Assembly: GCA_937995345.1 (NCBI GenBank)
Contig: CALKKS010000008.1
Location: forward strand, 134,974-198,973
Direction: 5' to 3'
Source of the DNA: an uncultured Collinsella sp.
Lineage (GTDB): Bacteria > Actinomycetota > Coriobacteriia > Coriobacteriales > Coriobacteriaceae
Length of the DNA stretch: 64,000 bases
A program made the translations under genes and the position numbers. The notes under the pieces were generated by a model. That model did no database searches. It saw nothing but the letters and a program-made list of their open reading frames with translations, and was not told the DNA's origin. Position 1 is the first letter of the stretch, and every line of letters starts with the position of its first letter. Positions 27,704 through 34,943 of this stretch are shown in pieces.

Positions 27704-28450
27704 TTAGTCTCGCGCGTCGTTGATGGCGGTTATCGTCAACCTGGTTCCGTCGACCGTAAACGATATGTCAAGCCCAGCGTAAGCCAAATGGTAAACGCGG
27801 TTTGGCTCGTGTTTGCTGCCCGCACGGCGCGGATCTTGGCGGAGCACCTCGATCAAGCCGGGGAGCTTTGTGTCCGGGACCATGTCCCGCAGCGCTTGCG
27901 GGAGCTCGACATCGAGCTCTTGCCATGGCGCGTCCTCAATCCAGCCGCCCGTCGCATCCGGGTGACAGTCCGCAAACGGAATGTAAGGCTTAATGTCGTA
28001 GATGGGCGTACCGTCGCGCAGGTCGGCCCCCAGCGCATGGATGATGGGACCATCGTCGGTGAGCTCGACACGATCAAGCTTGACGCAGGTGAGCCCGATG
28101 GGATTAGGGCGAAACGGACTGCGCGTGGCAAACACGCCCACGCGTTCGGCTCCACCCAGACGCGGCGGGCGCACGGTTTTCGACCATTTTGCGTTGGTGC
28201 CGGACCTGTCCTGCGACTTGGCATCGGCGGCTATGTCCTGAGCCGTGCCGCCGGGCGTTCCGTTTTCGAAGCGCCACAGCAGCCATAGGTGAGAGAAGGA
28301 ATCCAGACCCTCAACTGCTGCGTTGGAGGCAAATTCCGGCTCAAAGACGATGCGTCCCTGCAGATGGGGCGCCAAAAAGCTGTTGCGTGGGATGCCGAAC
28401 TTCTGCGGCAGGTCGGTATGTATGTGTGCAATAGGTTCCATGCCGGTCAT
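27704..28450 (-). CDS. trmO: tRNA (N6-threonylcarbamoyladenosine37-N6)-methyltransferase TrmO
   Basis: 248 residues. The UPF0066/TrmO signature 'RSPFRPNPIGL' lies near residue 111, with 'FSHLWLLWRF' near 52 and 'DIKPYIPFAD' near 155. TrmO uses S-adenosylmethionine to methylate t6A37 in tRNA-Thr, forming m6t6A. The length matches the two-domain form with a C-terminal extension. An alternative ATG three codons in gives the more usual start 'MEPIAHIHTD'. Divergent from the XRE/TipAS regulator gene. Confidence 0.93.
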   Translation of the reverse strand: MTGMEPIAHIHTDLPQKFGIPRNSFLAPHLQGRIVFEPEFASNAAVEGLDSFSHLWLLWRFENGTPGGTAQDIAADAKSQDRSGTNAKWSKTVRPPRLGGAERVGVFATRSPFRPNPIGLTCVKLDRVELTDDGPIIHALGADLRDGTPIYDIKPYIPFADCHPDATGGWIEDAPWQELDVELPQALRDMVPDTKLPGLIEVLRQDPRRAGSKHEPNRVYHLAYAGLDISFTVDGTRLTITAINDARD

Positions 28451-28581
28451 TGTACGGCATGGAGGCGTGGGGTGTTGCGCGCAATTCTTCGCCGCGGTCC
28501 CCGTCGTGCAACCAACGGTTGCTTGGAAGGGTGCCGGCCGCCGCGTATGCTTAAAGCAACAAACAGCAGAAAGGAGCCGTT

Positions 28582-29409
28582 ATGGCCTTTGCAGAAAAGC
28601 TCATCGCCATCCGCCGCGACAACAATCTCACCCAAGAGCAACTCGCCGCCAAGCTCTTCGTCACACGCCAAGCCGTCAGCCGTTGGGAACGCGGCGAAGT
28701 CACGCCGGGCATCGACATGATGAAGCTCATTGCCGCCATAACCGGAGAACCGCTGTCCCACCTGCTCGAAATGCCCGAGCACTATTGCCAGAGCTGCGGC
28801 ATGATACTCACGCCCGACGACTGCGGCACCGATGCTCACGGCGCAACGACCGACCATTACTGCAAGTGGTGCTACGACCACGGCAAGTACACCTACGAGA
28901 CCACGATGGAGGCCATGATTGAGGATTGCGCCCCGCGCCTGGCACAAAACACCGGTATGTCGCTCGACGAAGCCGTCTCGCTCATGGGCGCCGTCCTGCC
29001 GCAACTGGAGCGCTGGCGCACCGTTCAGGAAAACGAGGAGCGCTACGGTGCCGAGGCCCGGGCGCGCTATGGCGACGAAGCCGTCGATGCGGCAAACGAA
29101 GCGCTGCTGGACATGGACCCTCAGACATGGAATGACATGAAGGAGCTTGAACGTGCCATTTTGGGCCAGCTCTCGATTGCCATGGGCGATGGCGAACCGG
29201 AAGGCAGCGAGGCTCGCAAGCTCGTCGCAATGCATCGCCGCTGGATAGCTCTCAACTGGGGCAGTGAGCCCCAGGACGAGGCATATCTGGGGCTCGCCCA
29301 CGGCTACCTCGCCGACCAGCGCTTTGTAGACTACTACGACAAGCCATGCGGCACCGGTGCCACGGCATTTCTGGTCCAGGCTATCGAGTCGTCGCTGGCC
29401 TGCGCTTAG
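28582..29409 (+). CDS. XRE helix-turn-helix / zinc-ribbon / TipAS-like fusion regulator
   Basis: 275 residues, AAAGGAG upstream of the ATG. Residues 1-62 are an XRE/Cro helix-turn-helix ('QEQLAAKLFVTRQAVSRWERG'). Residues 68-100 hold a zinc ribbon with 'YCQSCGMIL' and 'YCKWCYD'. From about 150 to the end the sequence ('RWIALNWGSEPQDEAYLGLAHGY' region, 'DQRFVDYYDKPCGTGATAFL') matches the TipAS antibiotic-recognition fold, which usually follows a MerR, not XRE, DNA-binding domain. TipAS binds thiopeptides and other multi-aromatic compounds. The likely role is a ligand-responsive regulator. No obvious target gene lies next to it apart from the glutaredoxin 51 bases downstream. Confidence 0.82.
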   Translation: MAFAEKLIAIRRDNNLTQEQLAAKLFVTRQAVSRWERGEVTPGIDMMKLIAAITGEPLSHLLEMPEHYCQSCGMILTPDDCGTDAHGATTDHYCKWCYDHGKYTYETTMEAMIEDCAPRLAQNTGMSLDEAVSLMGAVLPQLERWRTVQENEERYGAEARARYGDEAVDAANEALLDMDPQTWNDMKELERAILGQLSIAMGDGEPEGSEARKLVAMHRRWIALNWGSEPQDEAYLGLAHGYLADQRFVDYYDKPCGTGATAFLVQAIESSLACA

Positions 29410-29460
29410 ATTGCATCGGCTTTGGGTATCTCAATCAAAACCCCAACCGATTGGAGACCT

Positions 29461-29706
29461 ATGGCTACTAATCACGAGCTCGTGCTGTACGTTATGACCG
29501 GATGCCCGTATTGCATTAAGGTCAAGCGCTTCCTGGCGGATAACGGCGTAACCATCCCCGAGCGCAACATCTCGACCGACGCCGAAGCCGAGCAGACACT
29601 CATCGCCGTCGGCGGAAAGCGCCAGGTTCCCTGCCTGTTCATCGACGGCAAGCCACTCTACGAGTCGAGCGACATCATCACCTGGGCACAGAAGAACCTG
29701 CTCTAG
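29461..29706 (+). CDS. Glutaredoxin
   Basis: 81 residues from the ATG at 29461 (GGAG, 4-base spacing); the frame starts 13 codons earlier without a site. The dithiol motif 'CPYC' (residues 16-19), the cis-Pro segment 'QVPCLFIDG' and 'YESSDIITW' are all as in small glutaredoxins. It reduces disulfides or mixed disulfides in the cytoplasm. It follows the XRE/TipAS gene closely enough to share a transcript. A tandem palindrome begins one base after its stop. Confidence 0.93.
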   Translation: MATNHELVLYVMTGCPYCIKVKRFLADNGVTIPERNISTDAEAEQTLIAVGGKRQVPCLFIDGKPLYESSDIITWAQKNLL

Positions 29707-29707
29707 C

Positions 29708-29769
29708 ACTCATTGGGGACGCACTTAAATGAGTAGTTCCACTCATTGGGGACGTACTTAAATGAGTAG
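29708..29769. repeat. Two tandem copies of a GGGGAC palindrome
   Basis: Copies at 29708-29736 and 29741-29769. Each has arms ACTCATT and AATGAGT and the core TTGGGGACG(C/T)ACTTAAA. They differ at one base. The first begins immediately after the glutaredoxin stop. Confidence 0.88.
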
Positions 29770-29796
29770 GTAGGAATTCAGTTTCTCAAATTTATA

Positions 29797-29824
29797 GAAC
29801 ATACGTTTGCTTATATGCTATACT
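29797..29824 (+). promoter_or_regulatory. LexA-like box and -10 upstream of the 428-residue protein gene
   Basis: GAACATACGTTT at 29797-29808 differs at one position from the Gram-positive SOS consensus GAAC-N4-GTTC. A good -10 (TATACT, 29819-29824) follows 10 bases later. The box would cover the -35 region. It is a single mismatching site, so SOS control is only a suggestion. Confidence 0.35.
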
Positions 29825-30024
29825 CGCCTCAAGGCATGAGGCTGGTCGAGAGCTCCCGCGGAGGTCCCCAATGACACGCTGGAGCGAGCTCGGTAAGTAA
29901 GATCGGTGGTTACCGCACTCGCCCACCTCAGACAGGCTGCGCTCCTGTTCGCCGTCGCCATCAAAGAACGGCACTCACAATCAAACGTTTCCGTTATCCG
30001 TGAGTCACACAGGAGTGCATTGCT

Positions 30025-31311
30025 ATGGCTAAAAAGATTCCAACCCTTTCACCCGACATTATTTCAAACACCTGCTCAGATATCAGCAGGATTGTCGAGG
30101 CCAAACACCTCGGCCAGAAAGATATCAACCATGAGACCTCTTCGGAAGGGGCTCTGCTCATCGGGCGCCGTCTCGAGCAAGAGATTTCCGGATACCCCAT
30201 CTCCAATCTCAACGGCTTACTCTCGCCCATCGCTCGCCACCTCAAGCAGCACTTTAGCCCAAGCCTGGGCCCGACTTATCTCAAGCGTTGCATAAAGCTC
30301 GCACGAATTGTTCCGGAAGACATGGGTTTTCGACCGGAGCTTGATCTGGAACACTATCAGTCGCTCGCTCACATCGCCGACAAAGATCTGCGCTTAGATC
30401 TGATGAACGTTGCCGCGGATAACCATTGGAGCGCGTTGCGCATCGATCGTCATGCCCGCCATCGAAGTCCGCAGGACACTTTGGATGCTTGGGAGCGCCG
30501 TGTGCTTGAATCAAATCAAGAAGTACGGCGCTTCGCCCGCGCCTACACAGATGCCTGTGGAATCATTTCACTCGATGAGCTTATTGAGCTCTACAACTCC
30601 TGCGCCCCCAATCCAGTCTCGAGATTTGAGATAAATGAGACTATTTGGCAAATCAGGAACGAATCGGGACAAATCGACAATCCCTGCATTATATCCAGAG
30701 ATAGAAAACTCTATCTCATAGCGCCAGAGCTCGATGACGCTGTTGATGAAGCCCCTTATTACTATGATGACTACGGATACTCTTATCGAAAATATGAACG
30801 ACACAGCGAATACACCGGTGAGATGCGCGCGCTGCGCGAACGACGCGTTAGCATTAGGATGGCAGCCATATTCGCCGGTCACGAACGTCTTCCAATCAAA
30901 AAGCTTAGCTATGATGAAGTCATCTGCGGACATATAAAGTGCAGTCGATCTGCCGAGCGACTCAAGCAGTATGTCCTGAAAGACCCCGAACTCAAGGCAT
31001 CCGACCTCCATGCAAGAGAAGACGAGTTCGATTTCATCATGACAAAGCTTTTACGTTCCGTTGGGCTCAACGGTATGCCGACAGCCCAGCAAATTGCCGA
31101 AGACGCAGCTTTCTTATTGATTGTCGTACGACCCGAGCTTTATGAACGCAAGAAAACGCCCGAGGTCTCCAAGCTCCTCTCGATAATCTATGAAGACGCT
31201 CCCCTCTGGGAGTTCAACGGACGCTCACATTCCGAGCTGAGAAGCGAAGAAGTGCTGGAGCCTCCGGTGCCAATTTCGCATCGAGAAGTTCAGTCAAAAC
31301 AGGCTGCTTAA
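30025..31311 (+). CDS. Uncharacterised protein with DUF1016-like N-terminal region
   Basis: 428 residues. I do not recognise the whole protein. Residues 40-150 recall the DUF1016/YhcG N-terminal module: 'LLIGRRLEQEISGYP' then 'LDLEHYQSLAHIADKDLR' and 'DNHWSALRIDRHARH', which follow the pattern HY-L-I-D-R then W-S-R-R. The C-terminal PDDEXK nuclease expected of YhcG is not visible. The later part (about 175-400) is charged, Tyr-rich near 250-270, and has no motif I can name. Base composition looks poorer in GC than that of its neighbours. A LexA-like box lies upstream and a toxin-antitoxin-like pair downstream, so this is probably acquired accessory DNA, perhaps a phage- or defence-related gene. 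Confidence 0.75.
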   Translation: MAKKIPTLSPDIISNTCSDISRIVEAKHLGQKDINHETSSEGALLIGRRLEQEISGYPISNLNGLLSPIARHLKQHFSPSLGPTYLKRCIKLARIVPEDMGFRPELDLEHYQSLAHIADKDLRLDLMNVAADNHWSALRIDRHARHRSPQDTLDAWERRVLESNQEVRRFARAYTDACGIISLDELIELYNSCAPNPVSRFEINETIWQIRNESGQIDNPCIISRDRKLYLIAPELDDAVDEAPYYYDDYGYSYRKYERHSEYTGEMRALRERRVSIRMAAIFAGHERLPIKKLSYDEVICGHIKCSRSAERLKQYVLKDPELKASDLHAREDEFDFIMTKLLRSVGLNGMPTAQQIAEDAAFLLIVVRPELYERKKTPEVSKLLSIIYEDAPLWEFNGRSHSELRSEEVLEPPVPISHREVQSKQAA

Positions 31312-31324
31312 CCGTATTAACTGC

Positions 31325-31356
31325 TTGCATTTTTGTCTACAAAACTGTATACAAAA
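31325..31356 (+). promoter_or_regulatory. Promoter with overlapping operator of the toxin-antitoxin-like pair
   Basis: TTGCAT (31325), a 17-base spacer, then TATACA (31348). Arms TTTTGTCTA (31331-31339) and TATACAAAA (31348-31356) form an inverted repeat with one mismatch that covers spacer and -10. That is a typical arrangement for autorepression by a ribbon-helix-helix antitoxin. Confidence 0.6.
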
Positions 31357-31368
31357 AGAGAGGCCCTT

Positions 31369-31635
31369 ATGGAGCTCATCGCAATCCACCCCCATGCCCT
31401 CAAACACGGGCTGACGGAGACGGATATTAGATGCGCCTGGAACTCCGCTTTCGCATGGTTCAGGCGTGATCTTGAAAATGGAGGTATCGATTACGTTCTC
31501 GTTGGACTTGATGGGAGAAGTCGTCTCATGGAGCTCATCGCTCGATGTTGCCCTGATCGAGATGGTTACATCATTTACCACGCCCTTGTCCCTCCTACGC
31601 GCAAGGTGCTCAGAGAAATCGGGATCGATCGATAG
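31369..31635 (+). CDS. Putative toxin of a type II toxin-antitoxin pair
   Basis: 88 residues from the ATG at 31369 behind AGAGAGG; a start 12 codons upstream would sit inside the promoter. The pattern 'HPHALKHGLTETDIRCAW' followed by beta-strand-like 'VLVGLDGRSRLMELIA' and 'GYIIYHALVPPTRKVLREIG' resembles BrnT/RelE-like small ribonuclease toxins found in actinobacteria, though I cannot assign the family firmly. The next gene, 8 bases downstream, encodes a ribbon-helix-helix protein of matching size. Toxin-first order is seen in BrnTA and HigBA systems. Function is inferred from size, fold pattern and context. Confidence 0.6.
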   Translation: MELIAIHPHALKHGLTETDIRCAWNSAFAWFRRDLENGGIDYVLVGLDGRSRLMELIARCCPDRDGYIIYHALVPPTRKVLREIGIDR

Positions 31636-31643
31636 GAGGCGCT

Positions 31644-31910
31644 ATGGACGCTAAGCAGCTCGAAAAGATGATGGGGTTTGCTCCCGGAGAGCTGGAAAAG
31701 GCCGCAGAGGCATACGAAAAAGATGAGTGGCCAAAGGGTCACACCATCAAGTTGGGAAGGCCGCCGATCTCCGATGAGCCAAGCGTTGTTTTGTCGGCAC
31801 GCGTGGGCGAATCGGTTCTTGAAGCGTTTGACGCAAAGGCGAAGCGTCATGGGCAAACACGCACGGAGCGACTCAGAGAGCTCATTACGCTCGATGCAAT
31901 GATTGCCTAG
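31644..31910 (+). CDS. Ribbon-helix-helix antitoxin
   Basis: 88 residues, AGGAGG 4 bases before the ATG. The N-terminal half is acidic and helical ('LEKMMGFAPGELEKAAEAYE'). After 'KLGRPPISDEP' the C-terminal half reads 'VVLSARVGESVLEAFDAKAK' and 'TRTERLRELI', the strand-helix-helix pattern of an Arc/MetJ-type DNA-binding dimer. It probably neutralises the upstream protein and binds the operator at 31331-31356. RHH domains are more often N-terminal in antitoxins, so the C-terminal placement is notable; BrnA-type antitoxins also place it there. Confidence 0.68.
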   Translation: MDAKQLEKMMGFAPGELEKAAEAYEKDEWPKGHTIKLGRPPISDEPSVVLSARVGESVLEAFDAKAKRHGQTRTERLRELITLDAMIA

Positions 31911-31930
31911 TCCCCCTGCCGAGCCCAAAC

Positions 31931-31991
31931 ATGTACGCCAGCATCCAAAGTCGACATTTTTCGACATCTTTGGATGCTGGCGTACAGCTTT
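31931..31991. repeat. TGTACG palindrome, copy A
   Basis: Arms of about 24 bases (starting TGTACGCCAGCATCCAAAG and ending CTTTGGATGCTGGCGTACA) are almost perfect around a TCGACATTTTTCGAC centre, followed by GCTTTTT. A diverged copy is at 36862-36924. It may also end the toxin-antitoxin transcript. Confidence 0.88.
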
Positions 31992-32002
31992 TTGCAACAT
32001 AG

Positions 32003-32056
32003 CCGTTGGGGACGTTCTTAAATGACTAGTCGTTAAAGAACGTCCCCAATGAACGG
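32003..32056 (-). terminator. GGGGAC-family palindrome acting as probable terminator of dus
   Basis: Arms TTGGGGACGTTCTTAA and TTAAAGAACGTCCCCAA around an 11-base loop. It touches the dus stop codon. It shares the GGGGACGT-CTTAAATGA core with the tandem units at 29708-29769. Confidence 0.65.
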
Positions 32057-33013
32057 CTAGCCGTCGAAGCGGGCTATGGGCGCGAGCGGCTGCTCGCGAA
32101 AGACGCGCTCGACAGCGGCGCGGTATTCATCGACCTTTTTGGTCTTGCGTACGAGCTTGTGAACGTTAGCGGGATTGGCGAAGGCGCATTTGGCGTAGAA
32201 CCACCACTCTTTCATGCGGAAGACCGCGTTGCCGCCGATCTCGTCCGCATAGGCCGCAAACAGCGTGTCGTGGAAACGCTGCAGCTCGGCTGCCGTGGTA
32301 GCGGGACCGCCGTTGACCATGCGAGCCAGAGCGGGGTTCGCAAGCAGGCCGCGTCCCAGCATTACATGGCGCGTGCCGGGATAGGCCTCCACCAGCGCGT
32401 CCATATCCTCAAGATCGAAAATGTCGCCGTTATAGGCCACGGGGAACGGCGCACGCTTCAGCGTCTCGCCGTAAAACTCCTTGCGCGGTGATCCCGTATA
32501 GCGGTCCTTTTGCACGCGCGGATGCACGATCAGCTCTGCCAGCGGCATGCGGCAATAGAGGTCGAGTACGCGCTCGTATTCGTCGTCGCTTTCCAACCCC
32601 AGCCTGGTCTTGACCGACACCGGCAGCGGCGAGTGCTCGCACACGTCGCTCAAGAACACCTCAAGCTCGTCGAGATTGCGCAAGAAACCCGAACCCTTGC
32701 CCTTGGCGACAACCGTTCCCGAAGGACAACCCAAGTTGAGATTGACCTCGCGATAACCCATGTCGGCGAGCACCTGTGCCGCCCACACAAACTCGTCCGC
32801 GTTCTTGGACATCAGCTGAGGCACTACGTTGAGCCCCTGGTTATTGACAGGGTCGACCTCCTTAAACGCCTTGCCGCCAAAGCGGTTTCCCACCCGTGGC
32901 GGCGGCAAGAACGGCGTGTAATAGCAATCGAGCGCACCGAAGCACTCCGCGTGCACGCGACGGAACACATGCCCGGTAATCCCCTCCATAGGGGCCAACG
33001 ATAGAACCATCAT
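32057..33013 (-). CDS. tRNA-dihydrouridine synthase
   Basis: 318 residues. An FMN-dependent TIM-barrel enzyme that reduces uridine to dihydrouridine in tRNA D-loops. The opening 'LAPMEGITGHVFRR', the catalytic Cys in 'NLNLGCPSGTVVAKGKGSGFL' region (about residues 92-112), 'VKTRLG', 'VHPRVQKDRYTG', 'YNGDIF' and 'MLGRGLLANPAL' are standard Dus motifs. Length is normal for DusB/DusC-like members; I do not assign the subtype. The downstream palindrome overlaps the end of the gene. The LysR gene lies 42 bases upstream on the same strand. Confidence 0.94.
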   Translation of the reverse strand: MMVLSLAPMEGITGHVFRRVHAECFGALDCYYTPFLPPPRVGNRFGGKAFKEVDPVNNQGLNVVPQLMSKNADEFVWAAQVLADMGYREVNLNLGCPSGTVVAKGKGSGFLRNLDELEVFLSDVCEHSPLPVSVKTRLGLESDDEYERVLDLYCRMPLAELIVHPRVQKDRYTGSPRKEFYGETLKRAPFPVAYNGDIFDLEDMDALVEAYPGTRHVMLGRGLLANPALARMVNGGPATTAAELQRFHDTLFAAYADEIGGNAVFRMKEWWFYAKCAFANPANVHKLVRKTKKVDEYRAAVERVFREQPLAPIARFDG

Positions 33014-33030
33014 CTTCTACTCTCAGATCA

Positions 33031-33061
33031 ATGCGGCAAAGGGACTGCCCCCTTGTCACAT
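33031..33061. repeat. GTGACA-family palindrome at the LysR stop
   Basis: Imperfect palindrome ATGCGGCAA...TTGTCACAT with a GGGACTGCCCC centre. The LysR stop codon TGA lies inside its right arm (33056-33058). Other members: 38826-38858, 42291-42323 and 46275-46307. Confidence 0.75.
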
Positions 33062-33937
33062 CCTATTCAAACGGTTCAGAAACTCTTCGCAGGCGCGGGA
33101 ACGCAGGCGATATTTTTTCCATACCAGATACGACGCAATGGTAAGCGGCGGCTCAAATGGGACAAAACGCAGATCGCTGTCTTCATCTATCTGCAGCAAG
33201 CTTCCAATGCTAACCGCACACGCAGCGCCCGAACGCACCAGATGCGACGCGTTGCCGATCAGGTCGAAATGCCCCACGATGTTGAGTTCATCGACGCTAA
33301 GGACGCCACTCGACCACGCTTCTAGGTCCAGCGCTCGATTCGAGGTGCGCGAACTCACCAGCAGCGGCATATTCGCCACGTCCGCAGGCGCCAGCACGTC
33401 CCGGCCGCCCCATGGACCGCTCGCGGCAACAACAGCACCGACTCGATCCGCCTCGGGCATACGAATCCATTCGTATTTCTCGACGTTAACGGGCTCCAGC
33501 AACAACGCAAAGTCGAGCAGGCCACGCTCCAAACGCTCCTCCACCGCATCGGCGTTACCGGTATAGAGTTCAATCGTCACTCCGGGATAATTCCGATGCA
33601 GTTCTGTAAAGGCATCGAGTACCAGCCGCATCGATTTGGTTTCGCCGGCGCCAATGCGGATAACGCCCGCAATGCCGAGCTCCCGATCCGCCAACTCTAG
33701 CTCGGTTTGTTCCACCAGCAAGACAATCTCCTCGGCGCGCTGGCGCAAGCGCATGCCATCGCTCGTGAGCACGCACGATCGATTGGTGCGCTCGAACAGC
33801 TCCACGCCCAGCTCGCGCTCAAGATCGGCAATCTGACGTGACAGCGTAGGCTGCGTCACATGTAGCACGTTGGCAGCTTCGGTCATGTTTTCCTCGCGGG
33901 CCACAGCAAGAAAATAACGCAGCGTTCGCAGTTCCAT
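33056..33937 (-). CDS. LysR-family transcriptional regulator
   Basis: 293 residues from the ATG at 33937 (GAAGGAG, 6-base spacing). The N-terminal winged helix-turn-helix 'MELRTLRYFLAVAREENMT' and 'VTQPTLSRQIADLERELG' covers residues 1-60. A LysR substrate-binding domain of two alpha/beta lobes fills residues 90-290. It is divergent from an operon of two aldo/keto reductases and a flavodoxin; LysR proteins commonly control the divergent neighbour, so these are the likely targets. A TTGC-N5-GCAA site lies between the two starts. The stop codon sits inside an intergenic palindrome. Confidence 0.93.
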   Translation of the reverse strand: MELRTLRYFLAVAREENMTEAANVLHVTQPTLSRQIADLERELGVELFERTNRSCVLTSDGMRLRQRAEEIVLLVEQTELELADRELGIAGVIRIGAGETKSMRLVLDAFTELHRNYPGVTIELYTGNADAVEERLERGLLDFALLLEPVNVEKYEWIRMPEADRVGAVVAASGPWGGRDVLAPADVANMPLLVSSRTSNRALDLEAWSSGVLSVDELNIVGHFDLIGNASHLVRSGAACAVSIGSLLQIDEDSDLRFVPFEPPLTIASYLVWKKYRLRSRACEEFLNRLNRM

Positions 33938-34015
33938 GCTTGCTCCTTCGTGCACAACGGAGAACCCCATTCGGTTCAATTCGTTTTACATTCGCAATCC
34001 GTATATCTAACTAGT

Positions 34016-34028
34016 TGCTATAGGCAAT
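34016..34028. promoter_or_regulatory. Candidate LysR box between divergent genes
   Basis: TTGCTATAGGCAA fits the T-N11-A palindrome bound by LysR proteins, and it lies about 80 bases upstream of the LysR start and 60 upstream of the reductase start. No strong -35 is evident on either strand. Confidence 0.4.
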
Positions 34029-34087
34029 AAACATTATCAAATCTCGAAACTATCGTTACAGAAGAGAACCATCGAGAAAGGAAGCGC

Positions 34088-34936
34088 ATGGAATACATCA
34101 CGCTCAATAACGGCATCAAAATCCCCCAGCTAGGACTTGGCACGTATCTGCTTAAACCCGACGATGCCCAATCGTCGGTTACCTCCGCACTCGGCATGGG
34201 GTATGAGCTCATCGACACTGCCAATGCATACGTGAATGAGCGAGCAGTGGGTCGTGGCGTGCGCGAATCAGACTCGCCGCGCGAAAACGTGTTTCTCGAA
34301 ACCAAGCTCTGGCCCTATTTTTACAACAGCGACACCGCCGTCGACGAAACGCTCGAGCGTCTGAACACACCTTACATCGACCTCATGATTCTGCACCAAC
34401 CCGCAGGCGACTACTTGGCGGGCTATGAGAAGCTTGAGATCGCGTACAAGGAAGGCAAGCTCCGCTCCATCGGAATCTCCAATTTCGACGAGAACGAAAT
34501 CGAGAAGCTTCTCGCAAATTGCGAGATCGTTCCATCCCTTATTCAGGTCGAGTGCCATCCGTATTTCCCGCAGACCGAACTGAAGAAGCTGCTCGCCCAG
34601 CACGACATTGCATTGCAGGCGTGGTACCCGCTCGGCGGGCGCGGCAACAGCGACATCATGGACGAGCCCGTCGTGCGCGACCTCGCTGTCAAGTATGGCA
34701 AAACGCCTGCTCAAATCATTATGCGTTGGCATATCCAAGAGGGAAATATCGTCATTCCAGGCTCCAAGAATCCGACGCACATCGCCGACAACATCGATGT
34801 CTTCGACTTCGAGCTCACGGACAGCGACATGACCGCCATGGCTACCCTCGATCGCGGGAAACCCTTCTATGAGCGCACGCCCGAAAAGCTTGCGCAATAT
34901 GCCGCCTGGCACCCCGACGTTGAGAACCAGAAATAG
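34088..34936 (+). CDS. Aldo/keto reductase (AKR5-like)
   Basis: 282 residues, GAAAGGAAG upstream. The AKR tetrad is visible: Asp and Tyr in 'ELIDTANAYVNERAVG', Lys in 'FLETKLWP', His in 'LMILHQP'. 'SIGISNF' and the C-terminal 'IVIPGSKNPTHIADN', which binds the NADP phosphate, are also kept. It is a cytoplasmic NADPH-dependent carbonyl reductase, resembling 2,5-diketo-gluconate reductase-type proteins. It is first of a four-gene run with a second AKR (7-base gap), a small protein and a flavodoxin. The divergent LysR regulator probably controls it. Confidence 0.94.
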   Translation: MEYITLNNGIKIPQLGLGTYLLKPDDAQSSVTSALGMGYELIDTANAYVNERAVGRGVRESDSPRENVFLETKLWPYFYNSDTAVDETLERLNTPYIDLMILHQPAGDYLAGYEKLEIAYKEGKLRSIGISNFDENEIEKLLANCEIVPSLIQVECHPYFPQTELKKLLAQHDIALQAWYPLGGRGNSDIMDEPVVRDLAVKYGKTPAQIIMRWHIQEGNIVIPGSKNPTHIADNIDVFDFELTDSDMTAMATLDRGKPFYERTPEKLAQYAAWHPDVENQK

Positions 34937-34943
34937 GAGCATC

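Larger units (their letters stand above)
29707..30024. other. Intergenic region before the 428-residue protein
   Basis: No gene is seen in 318 bases. It contains the tandem ACTCATT palindromes (29708-29769), an AT-rich stretch with a LexA-like box and -10 (29797-29824), and about 200 bases of leader whose only further signal is AGGAG 11 bases before the next ATG. Confidence 0.7.

Noticed and set aside
28450..28581. Possible small RNA or riboswitch between trmO and the XRE/TipAS gene
   Set aside because: No convincing hairpin or conserved motif could be found; it looks like an ordinary divergent promoter region.
29708..29769. Tandem 33-base repeat considered as a short CRISPR
   Set aside because: Only two copies with a 4-base gap, palindromic, and no spacer-length sequence between them.
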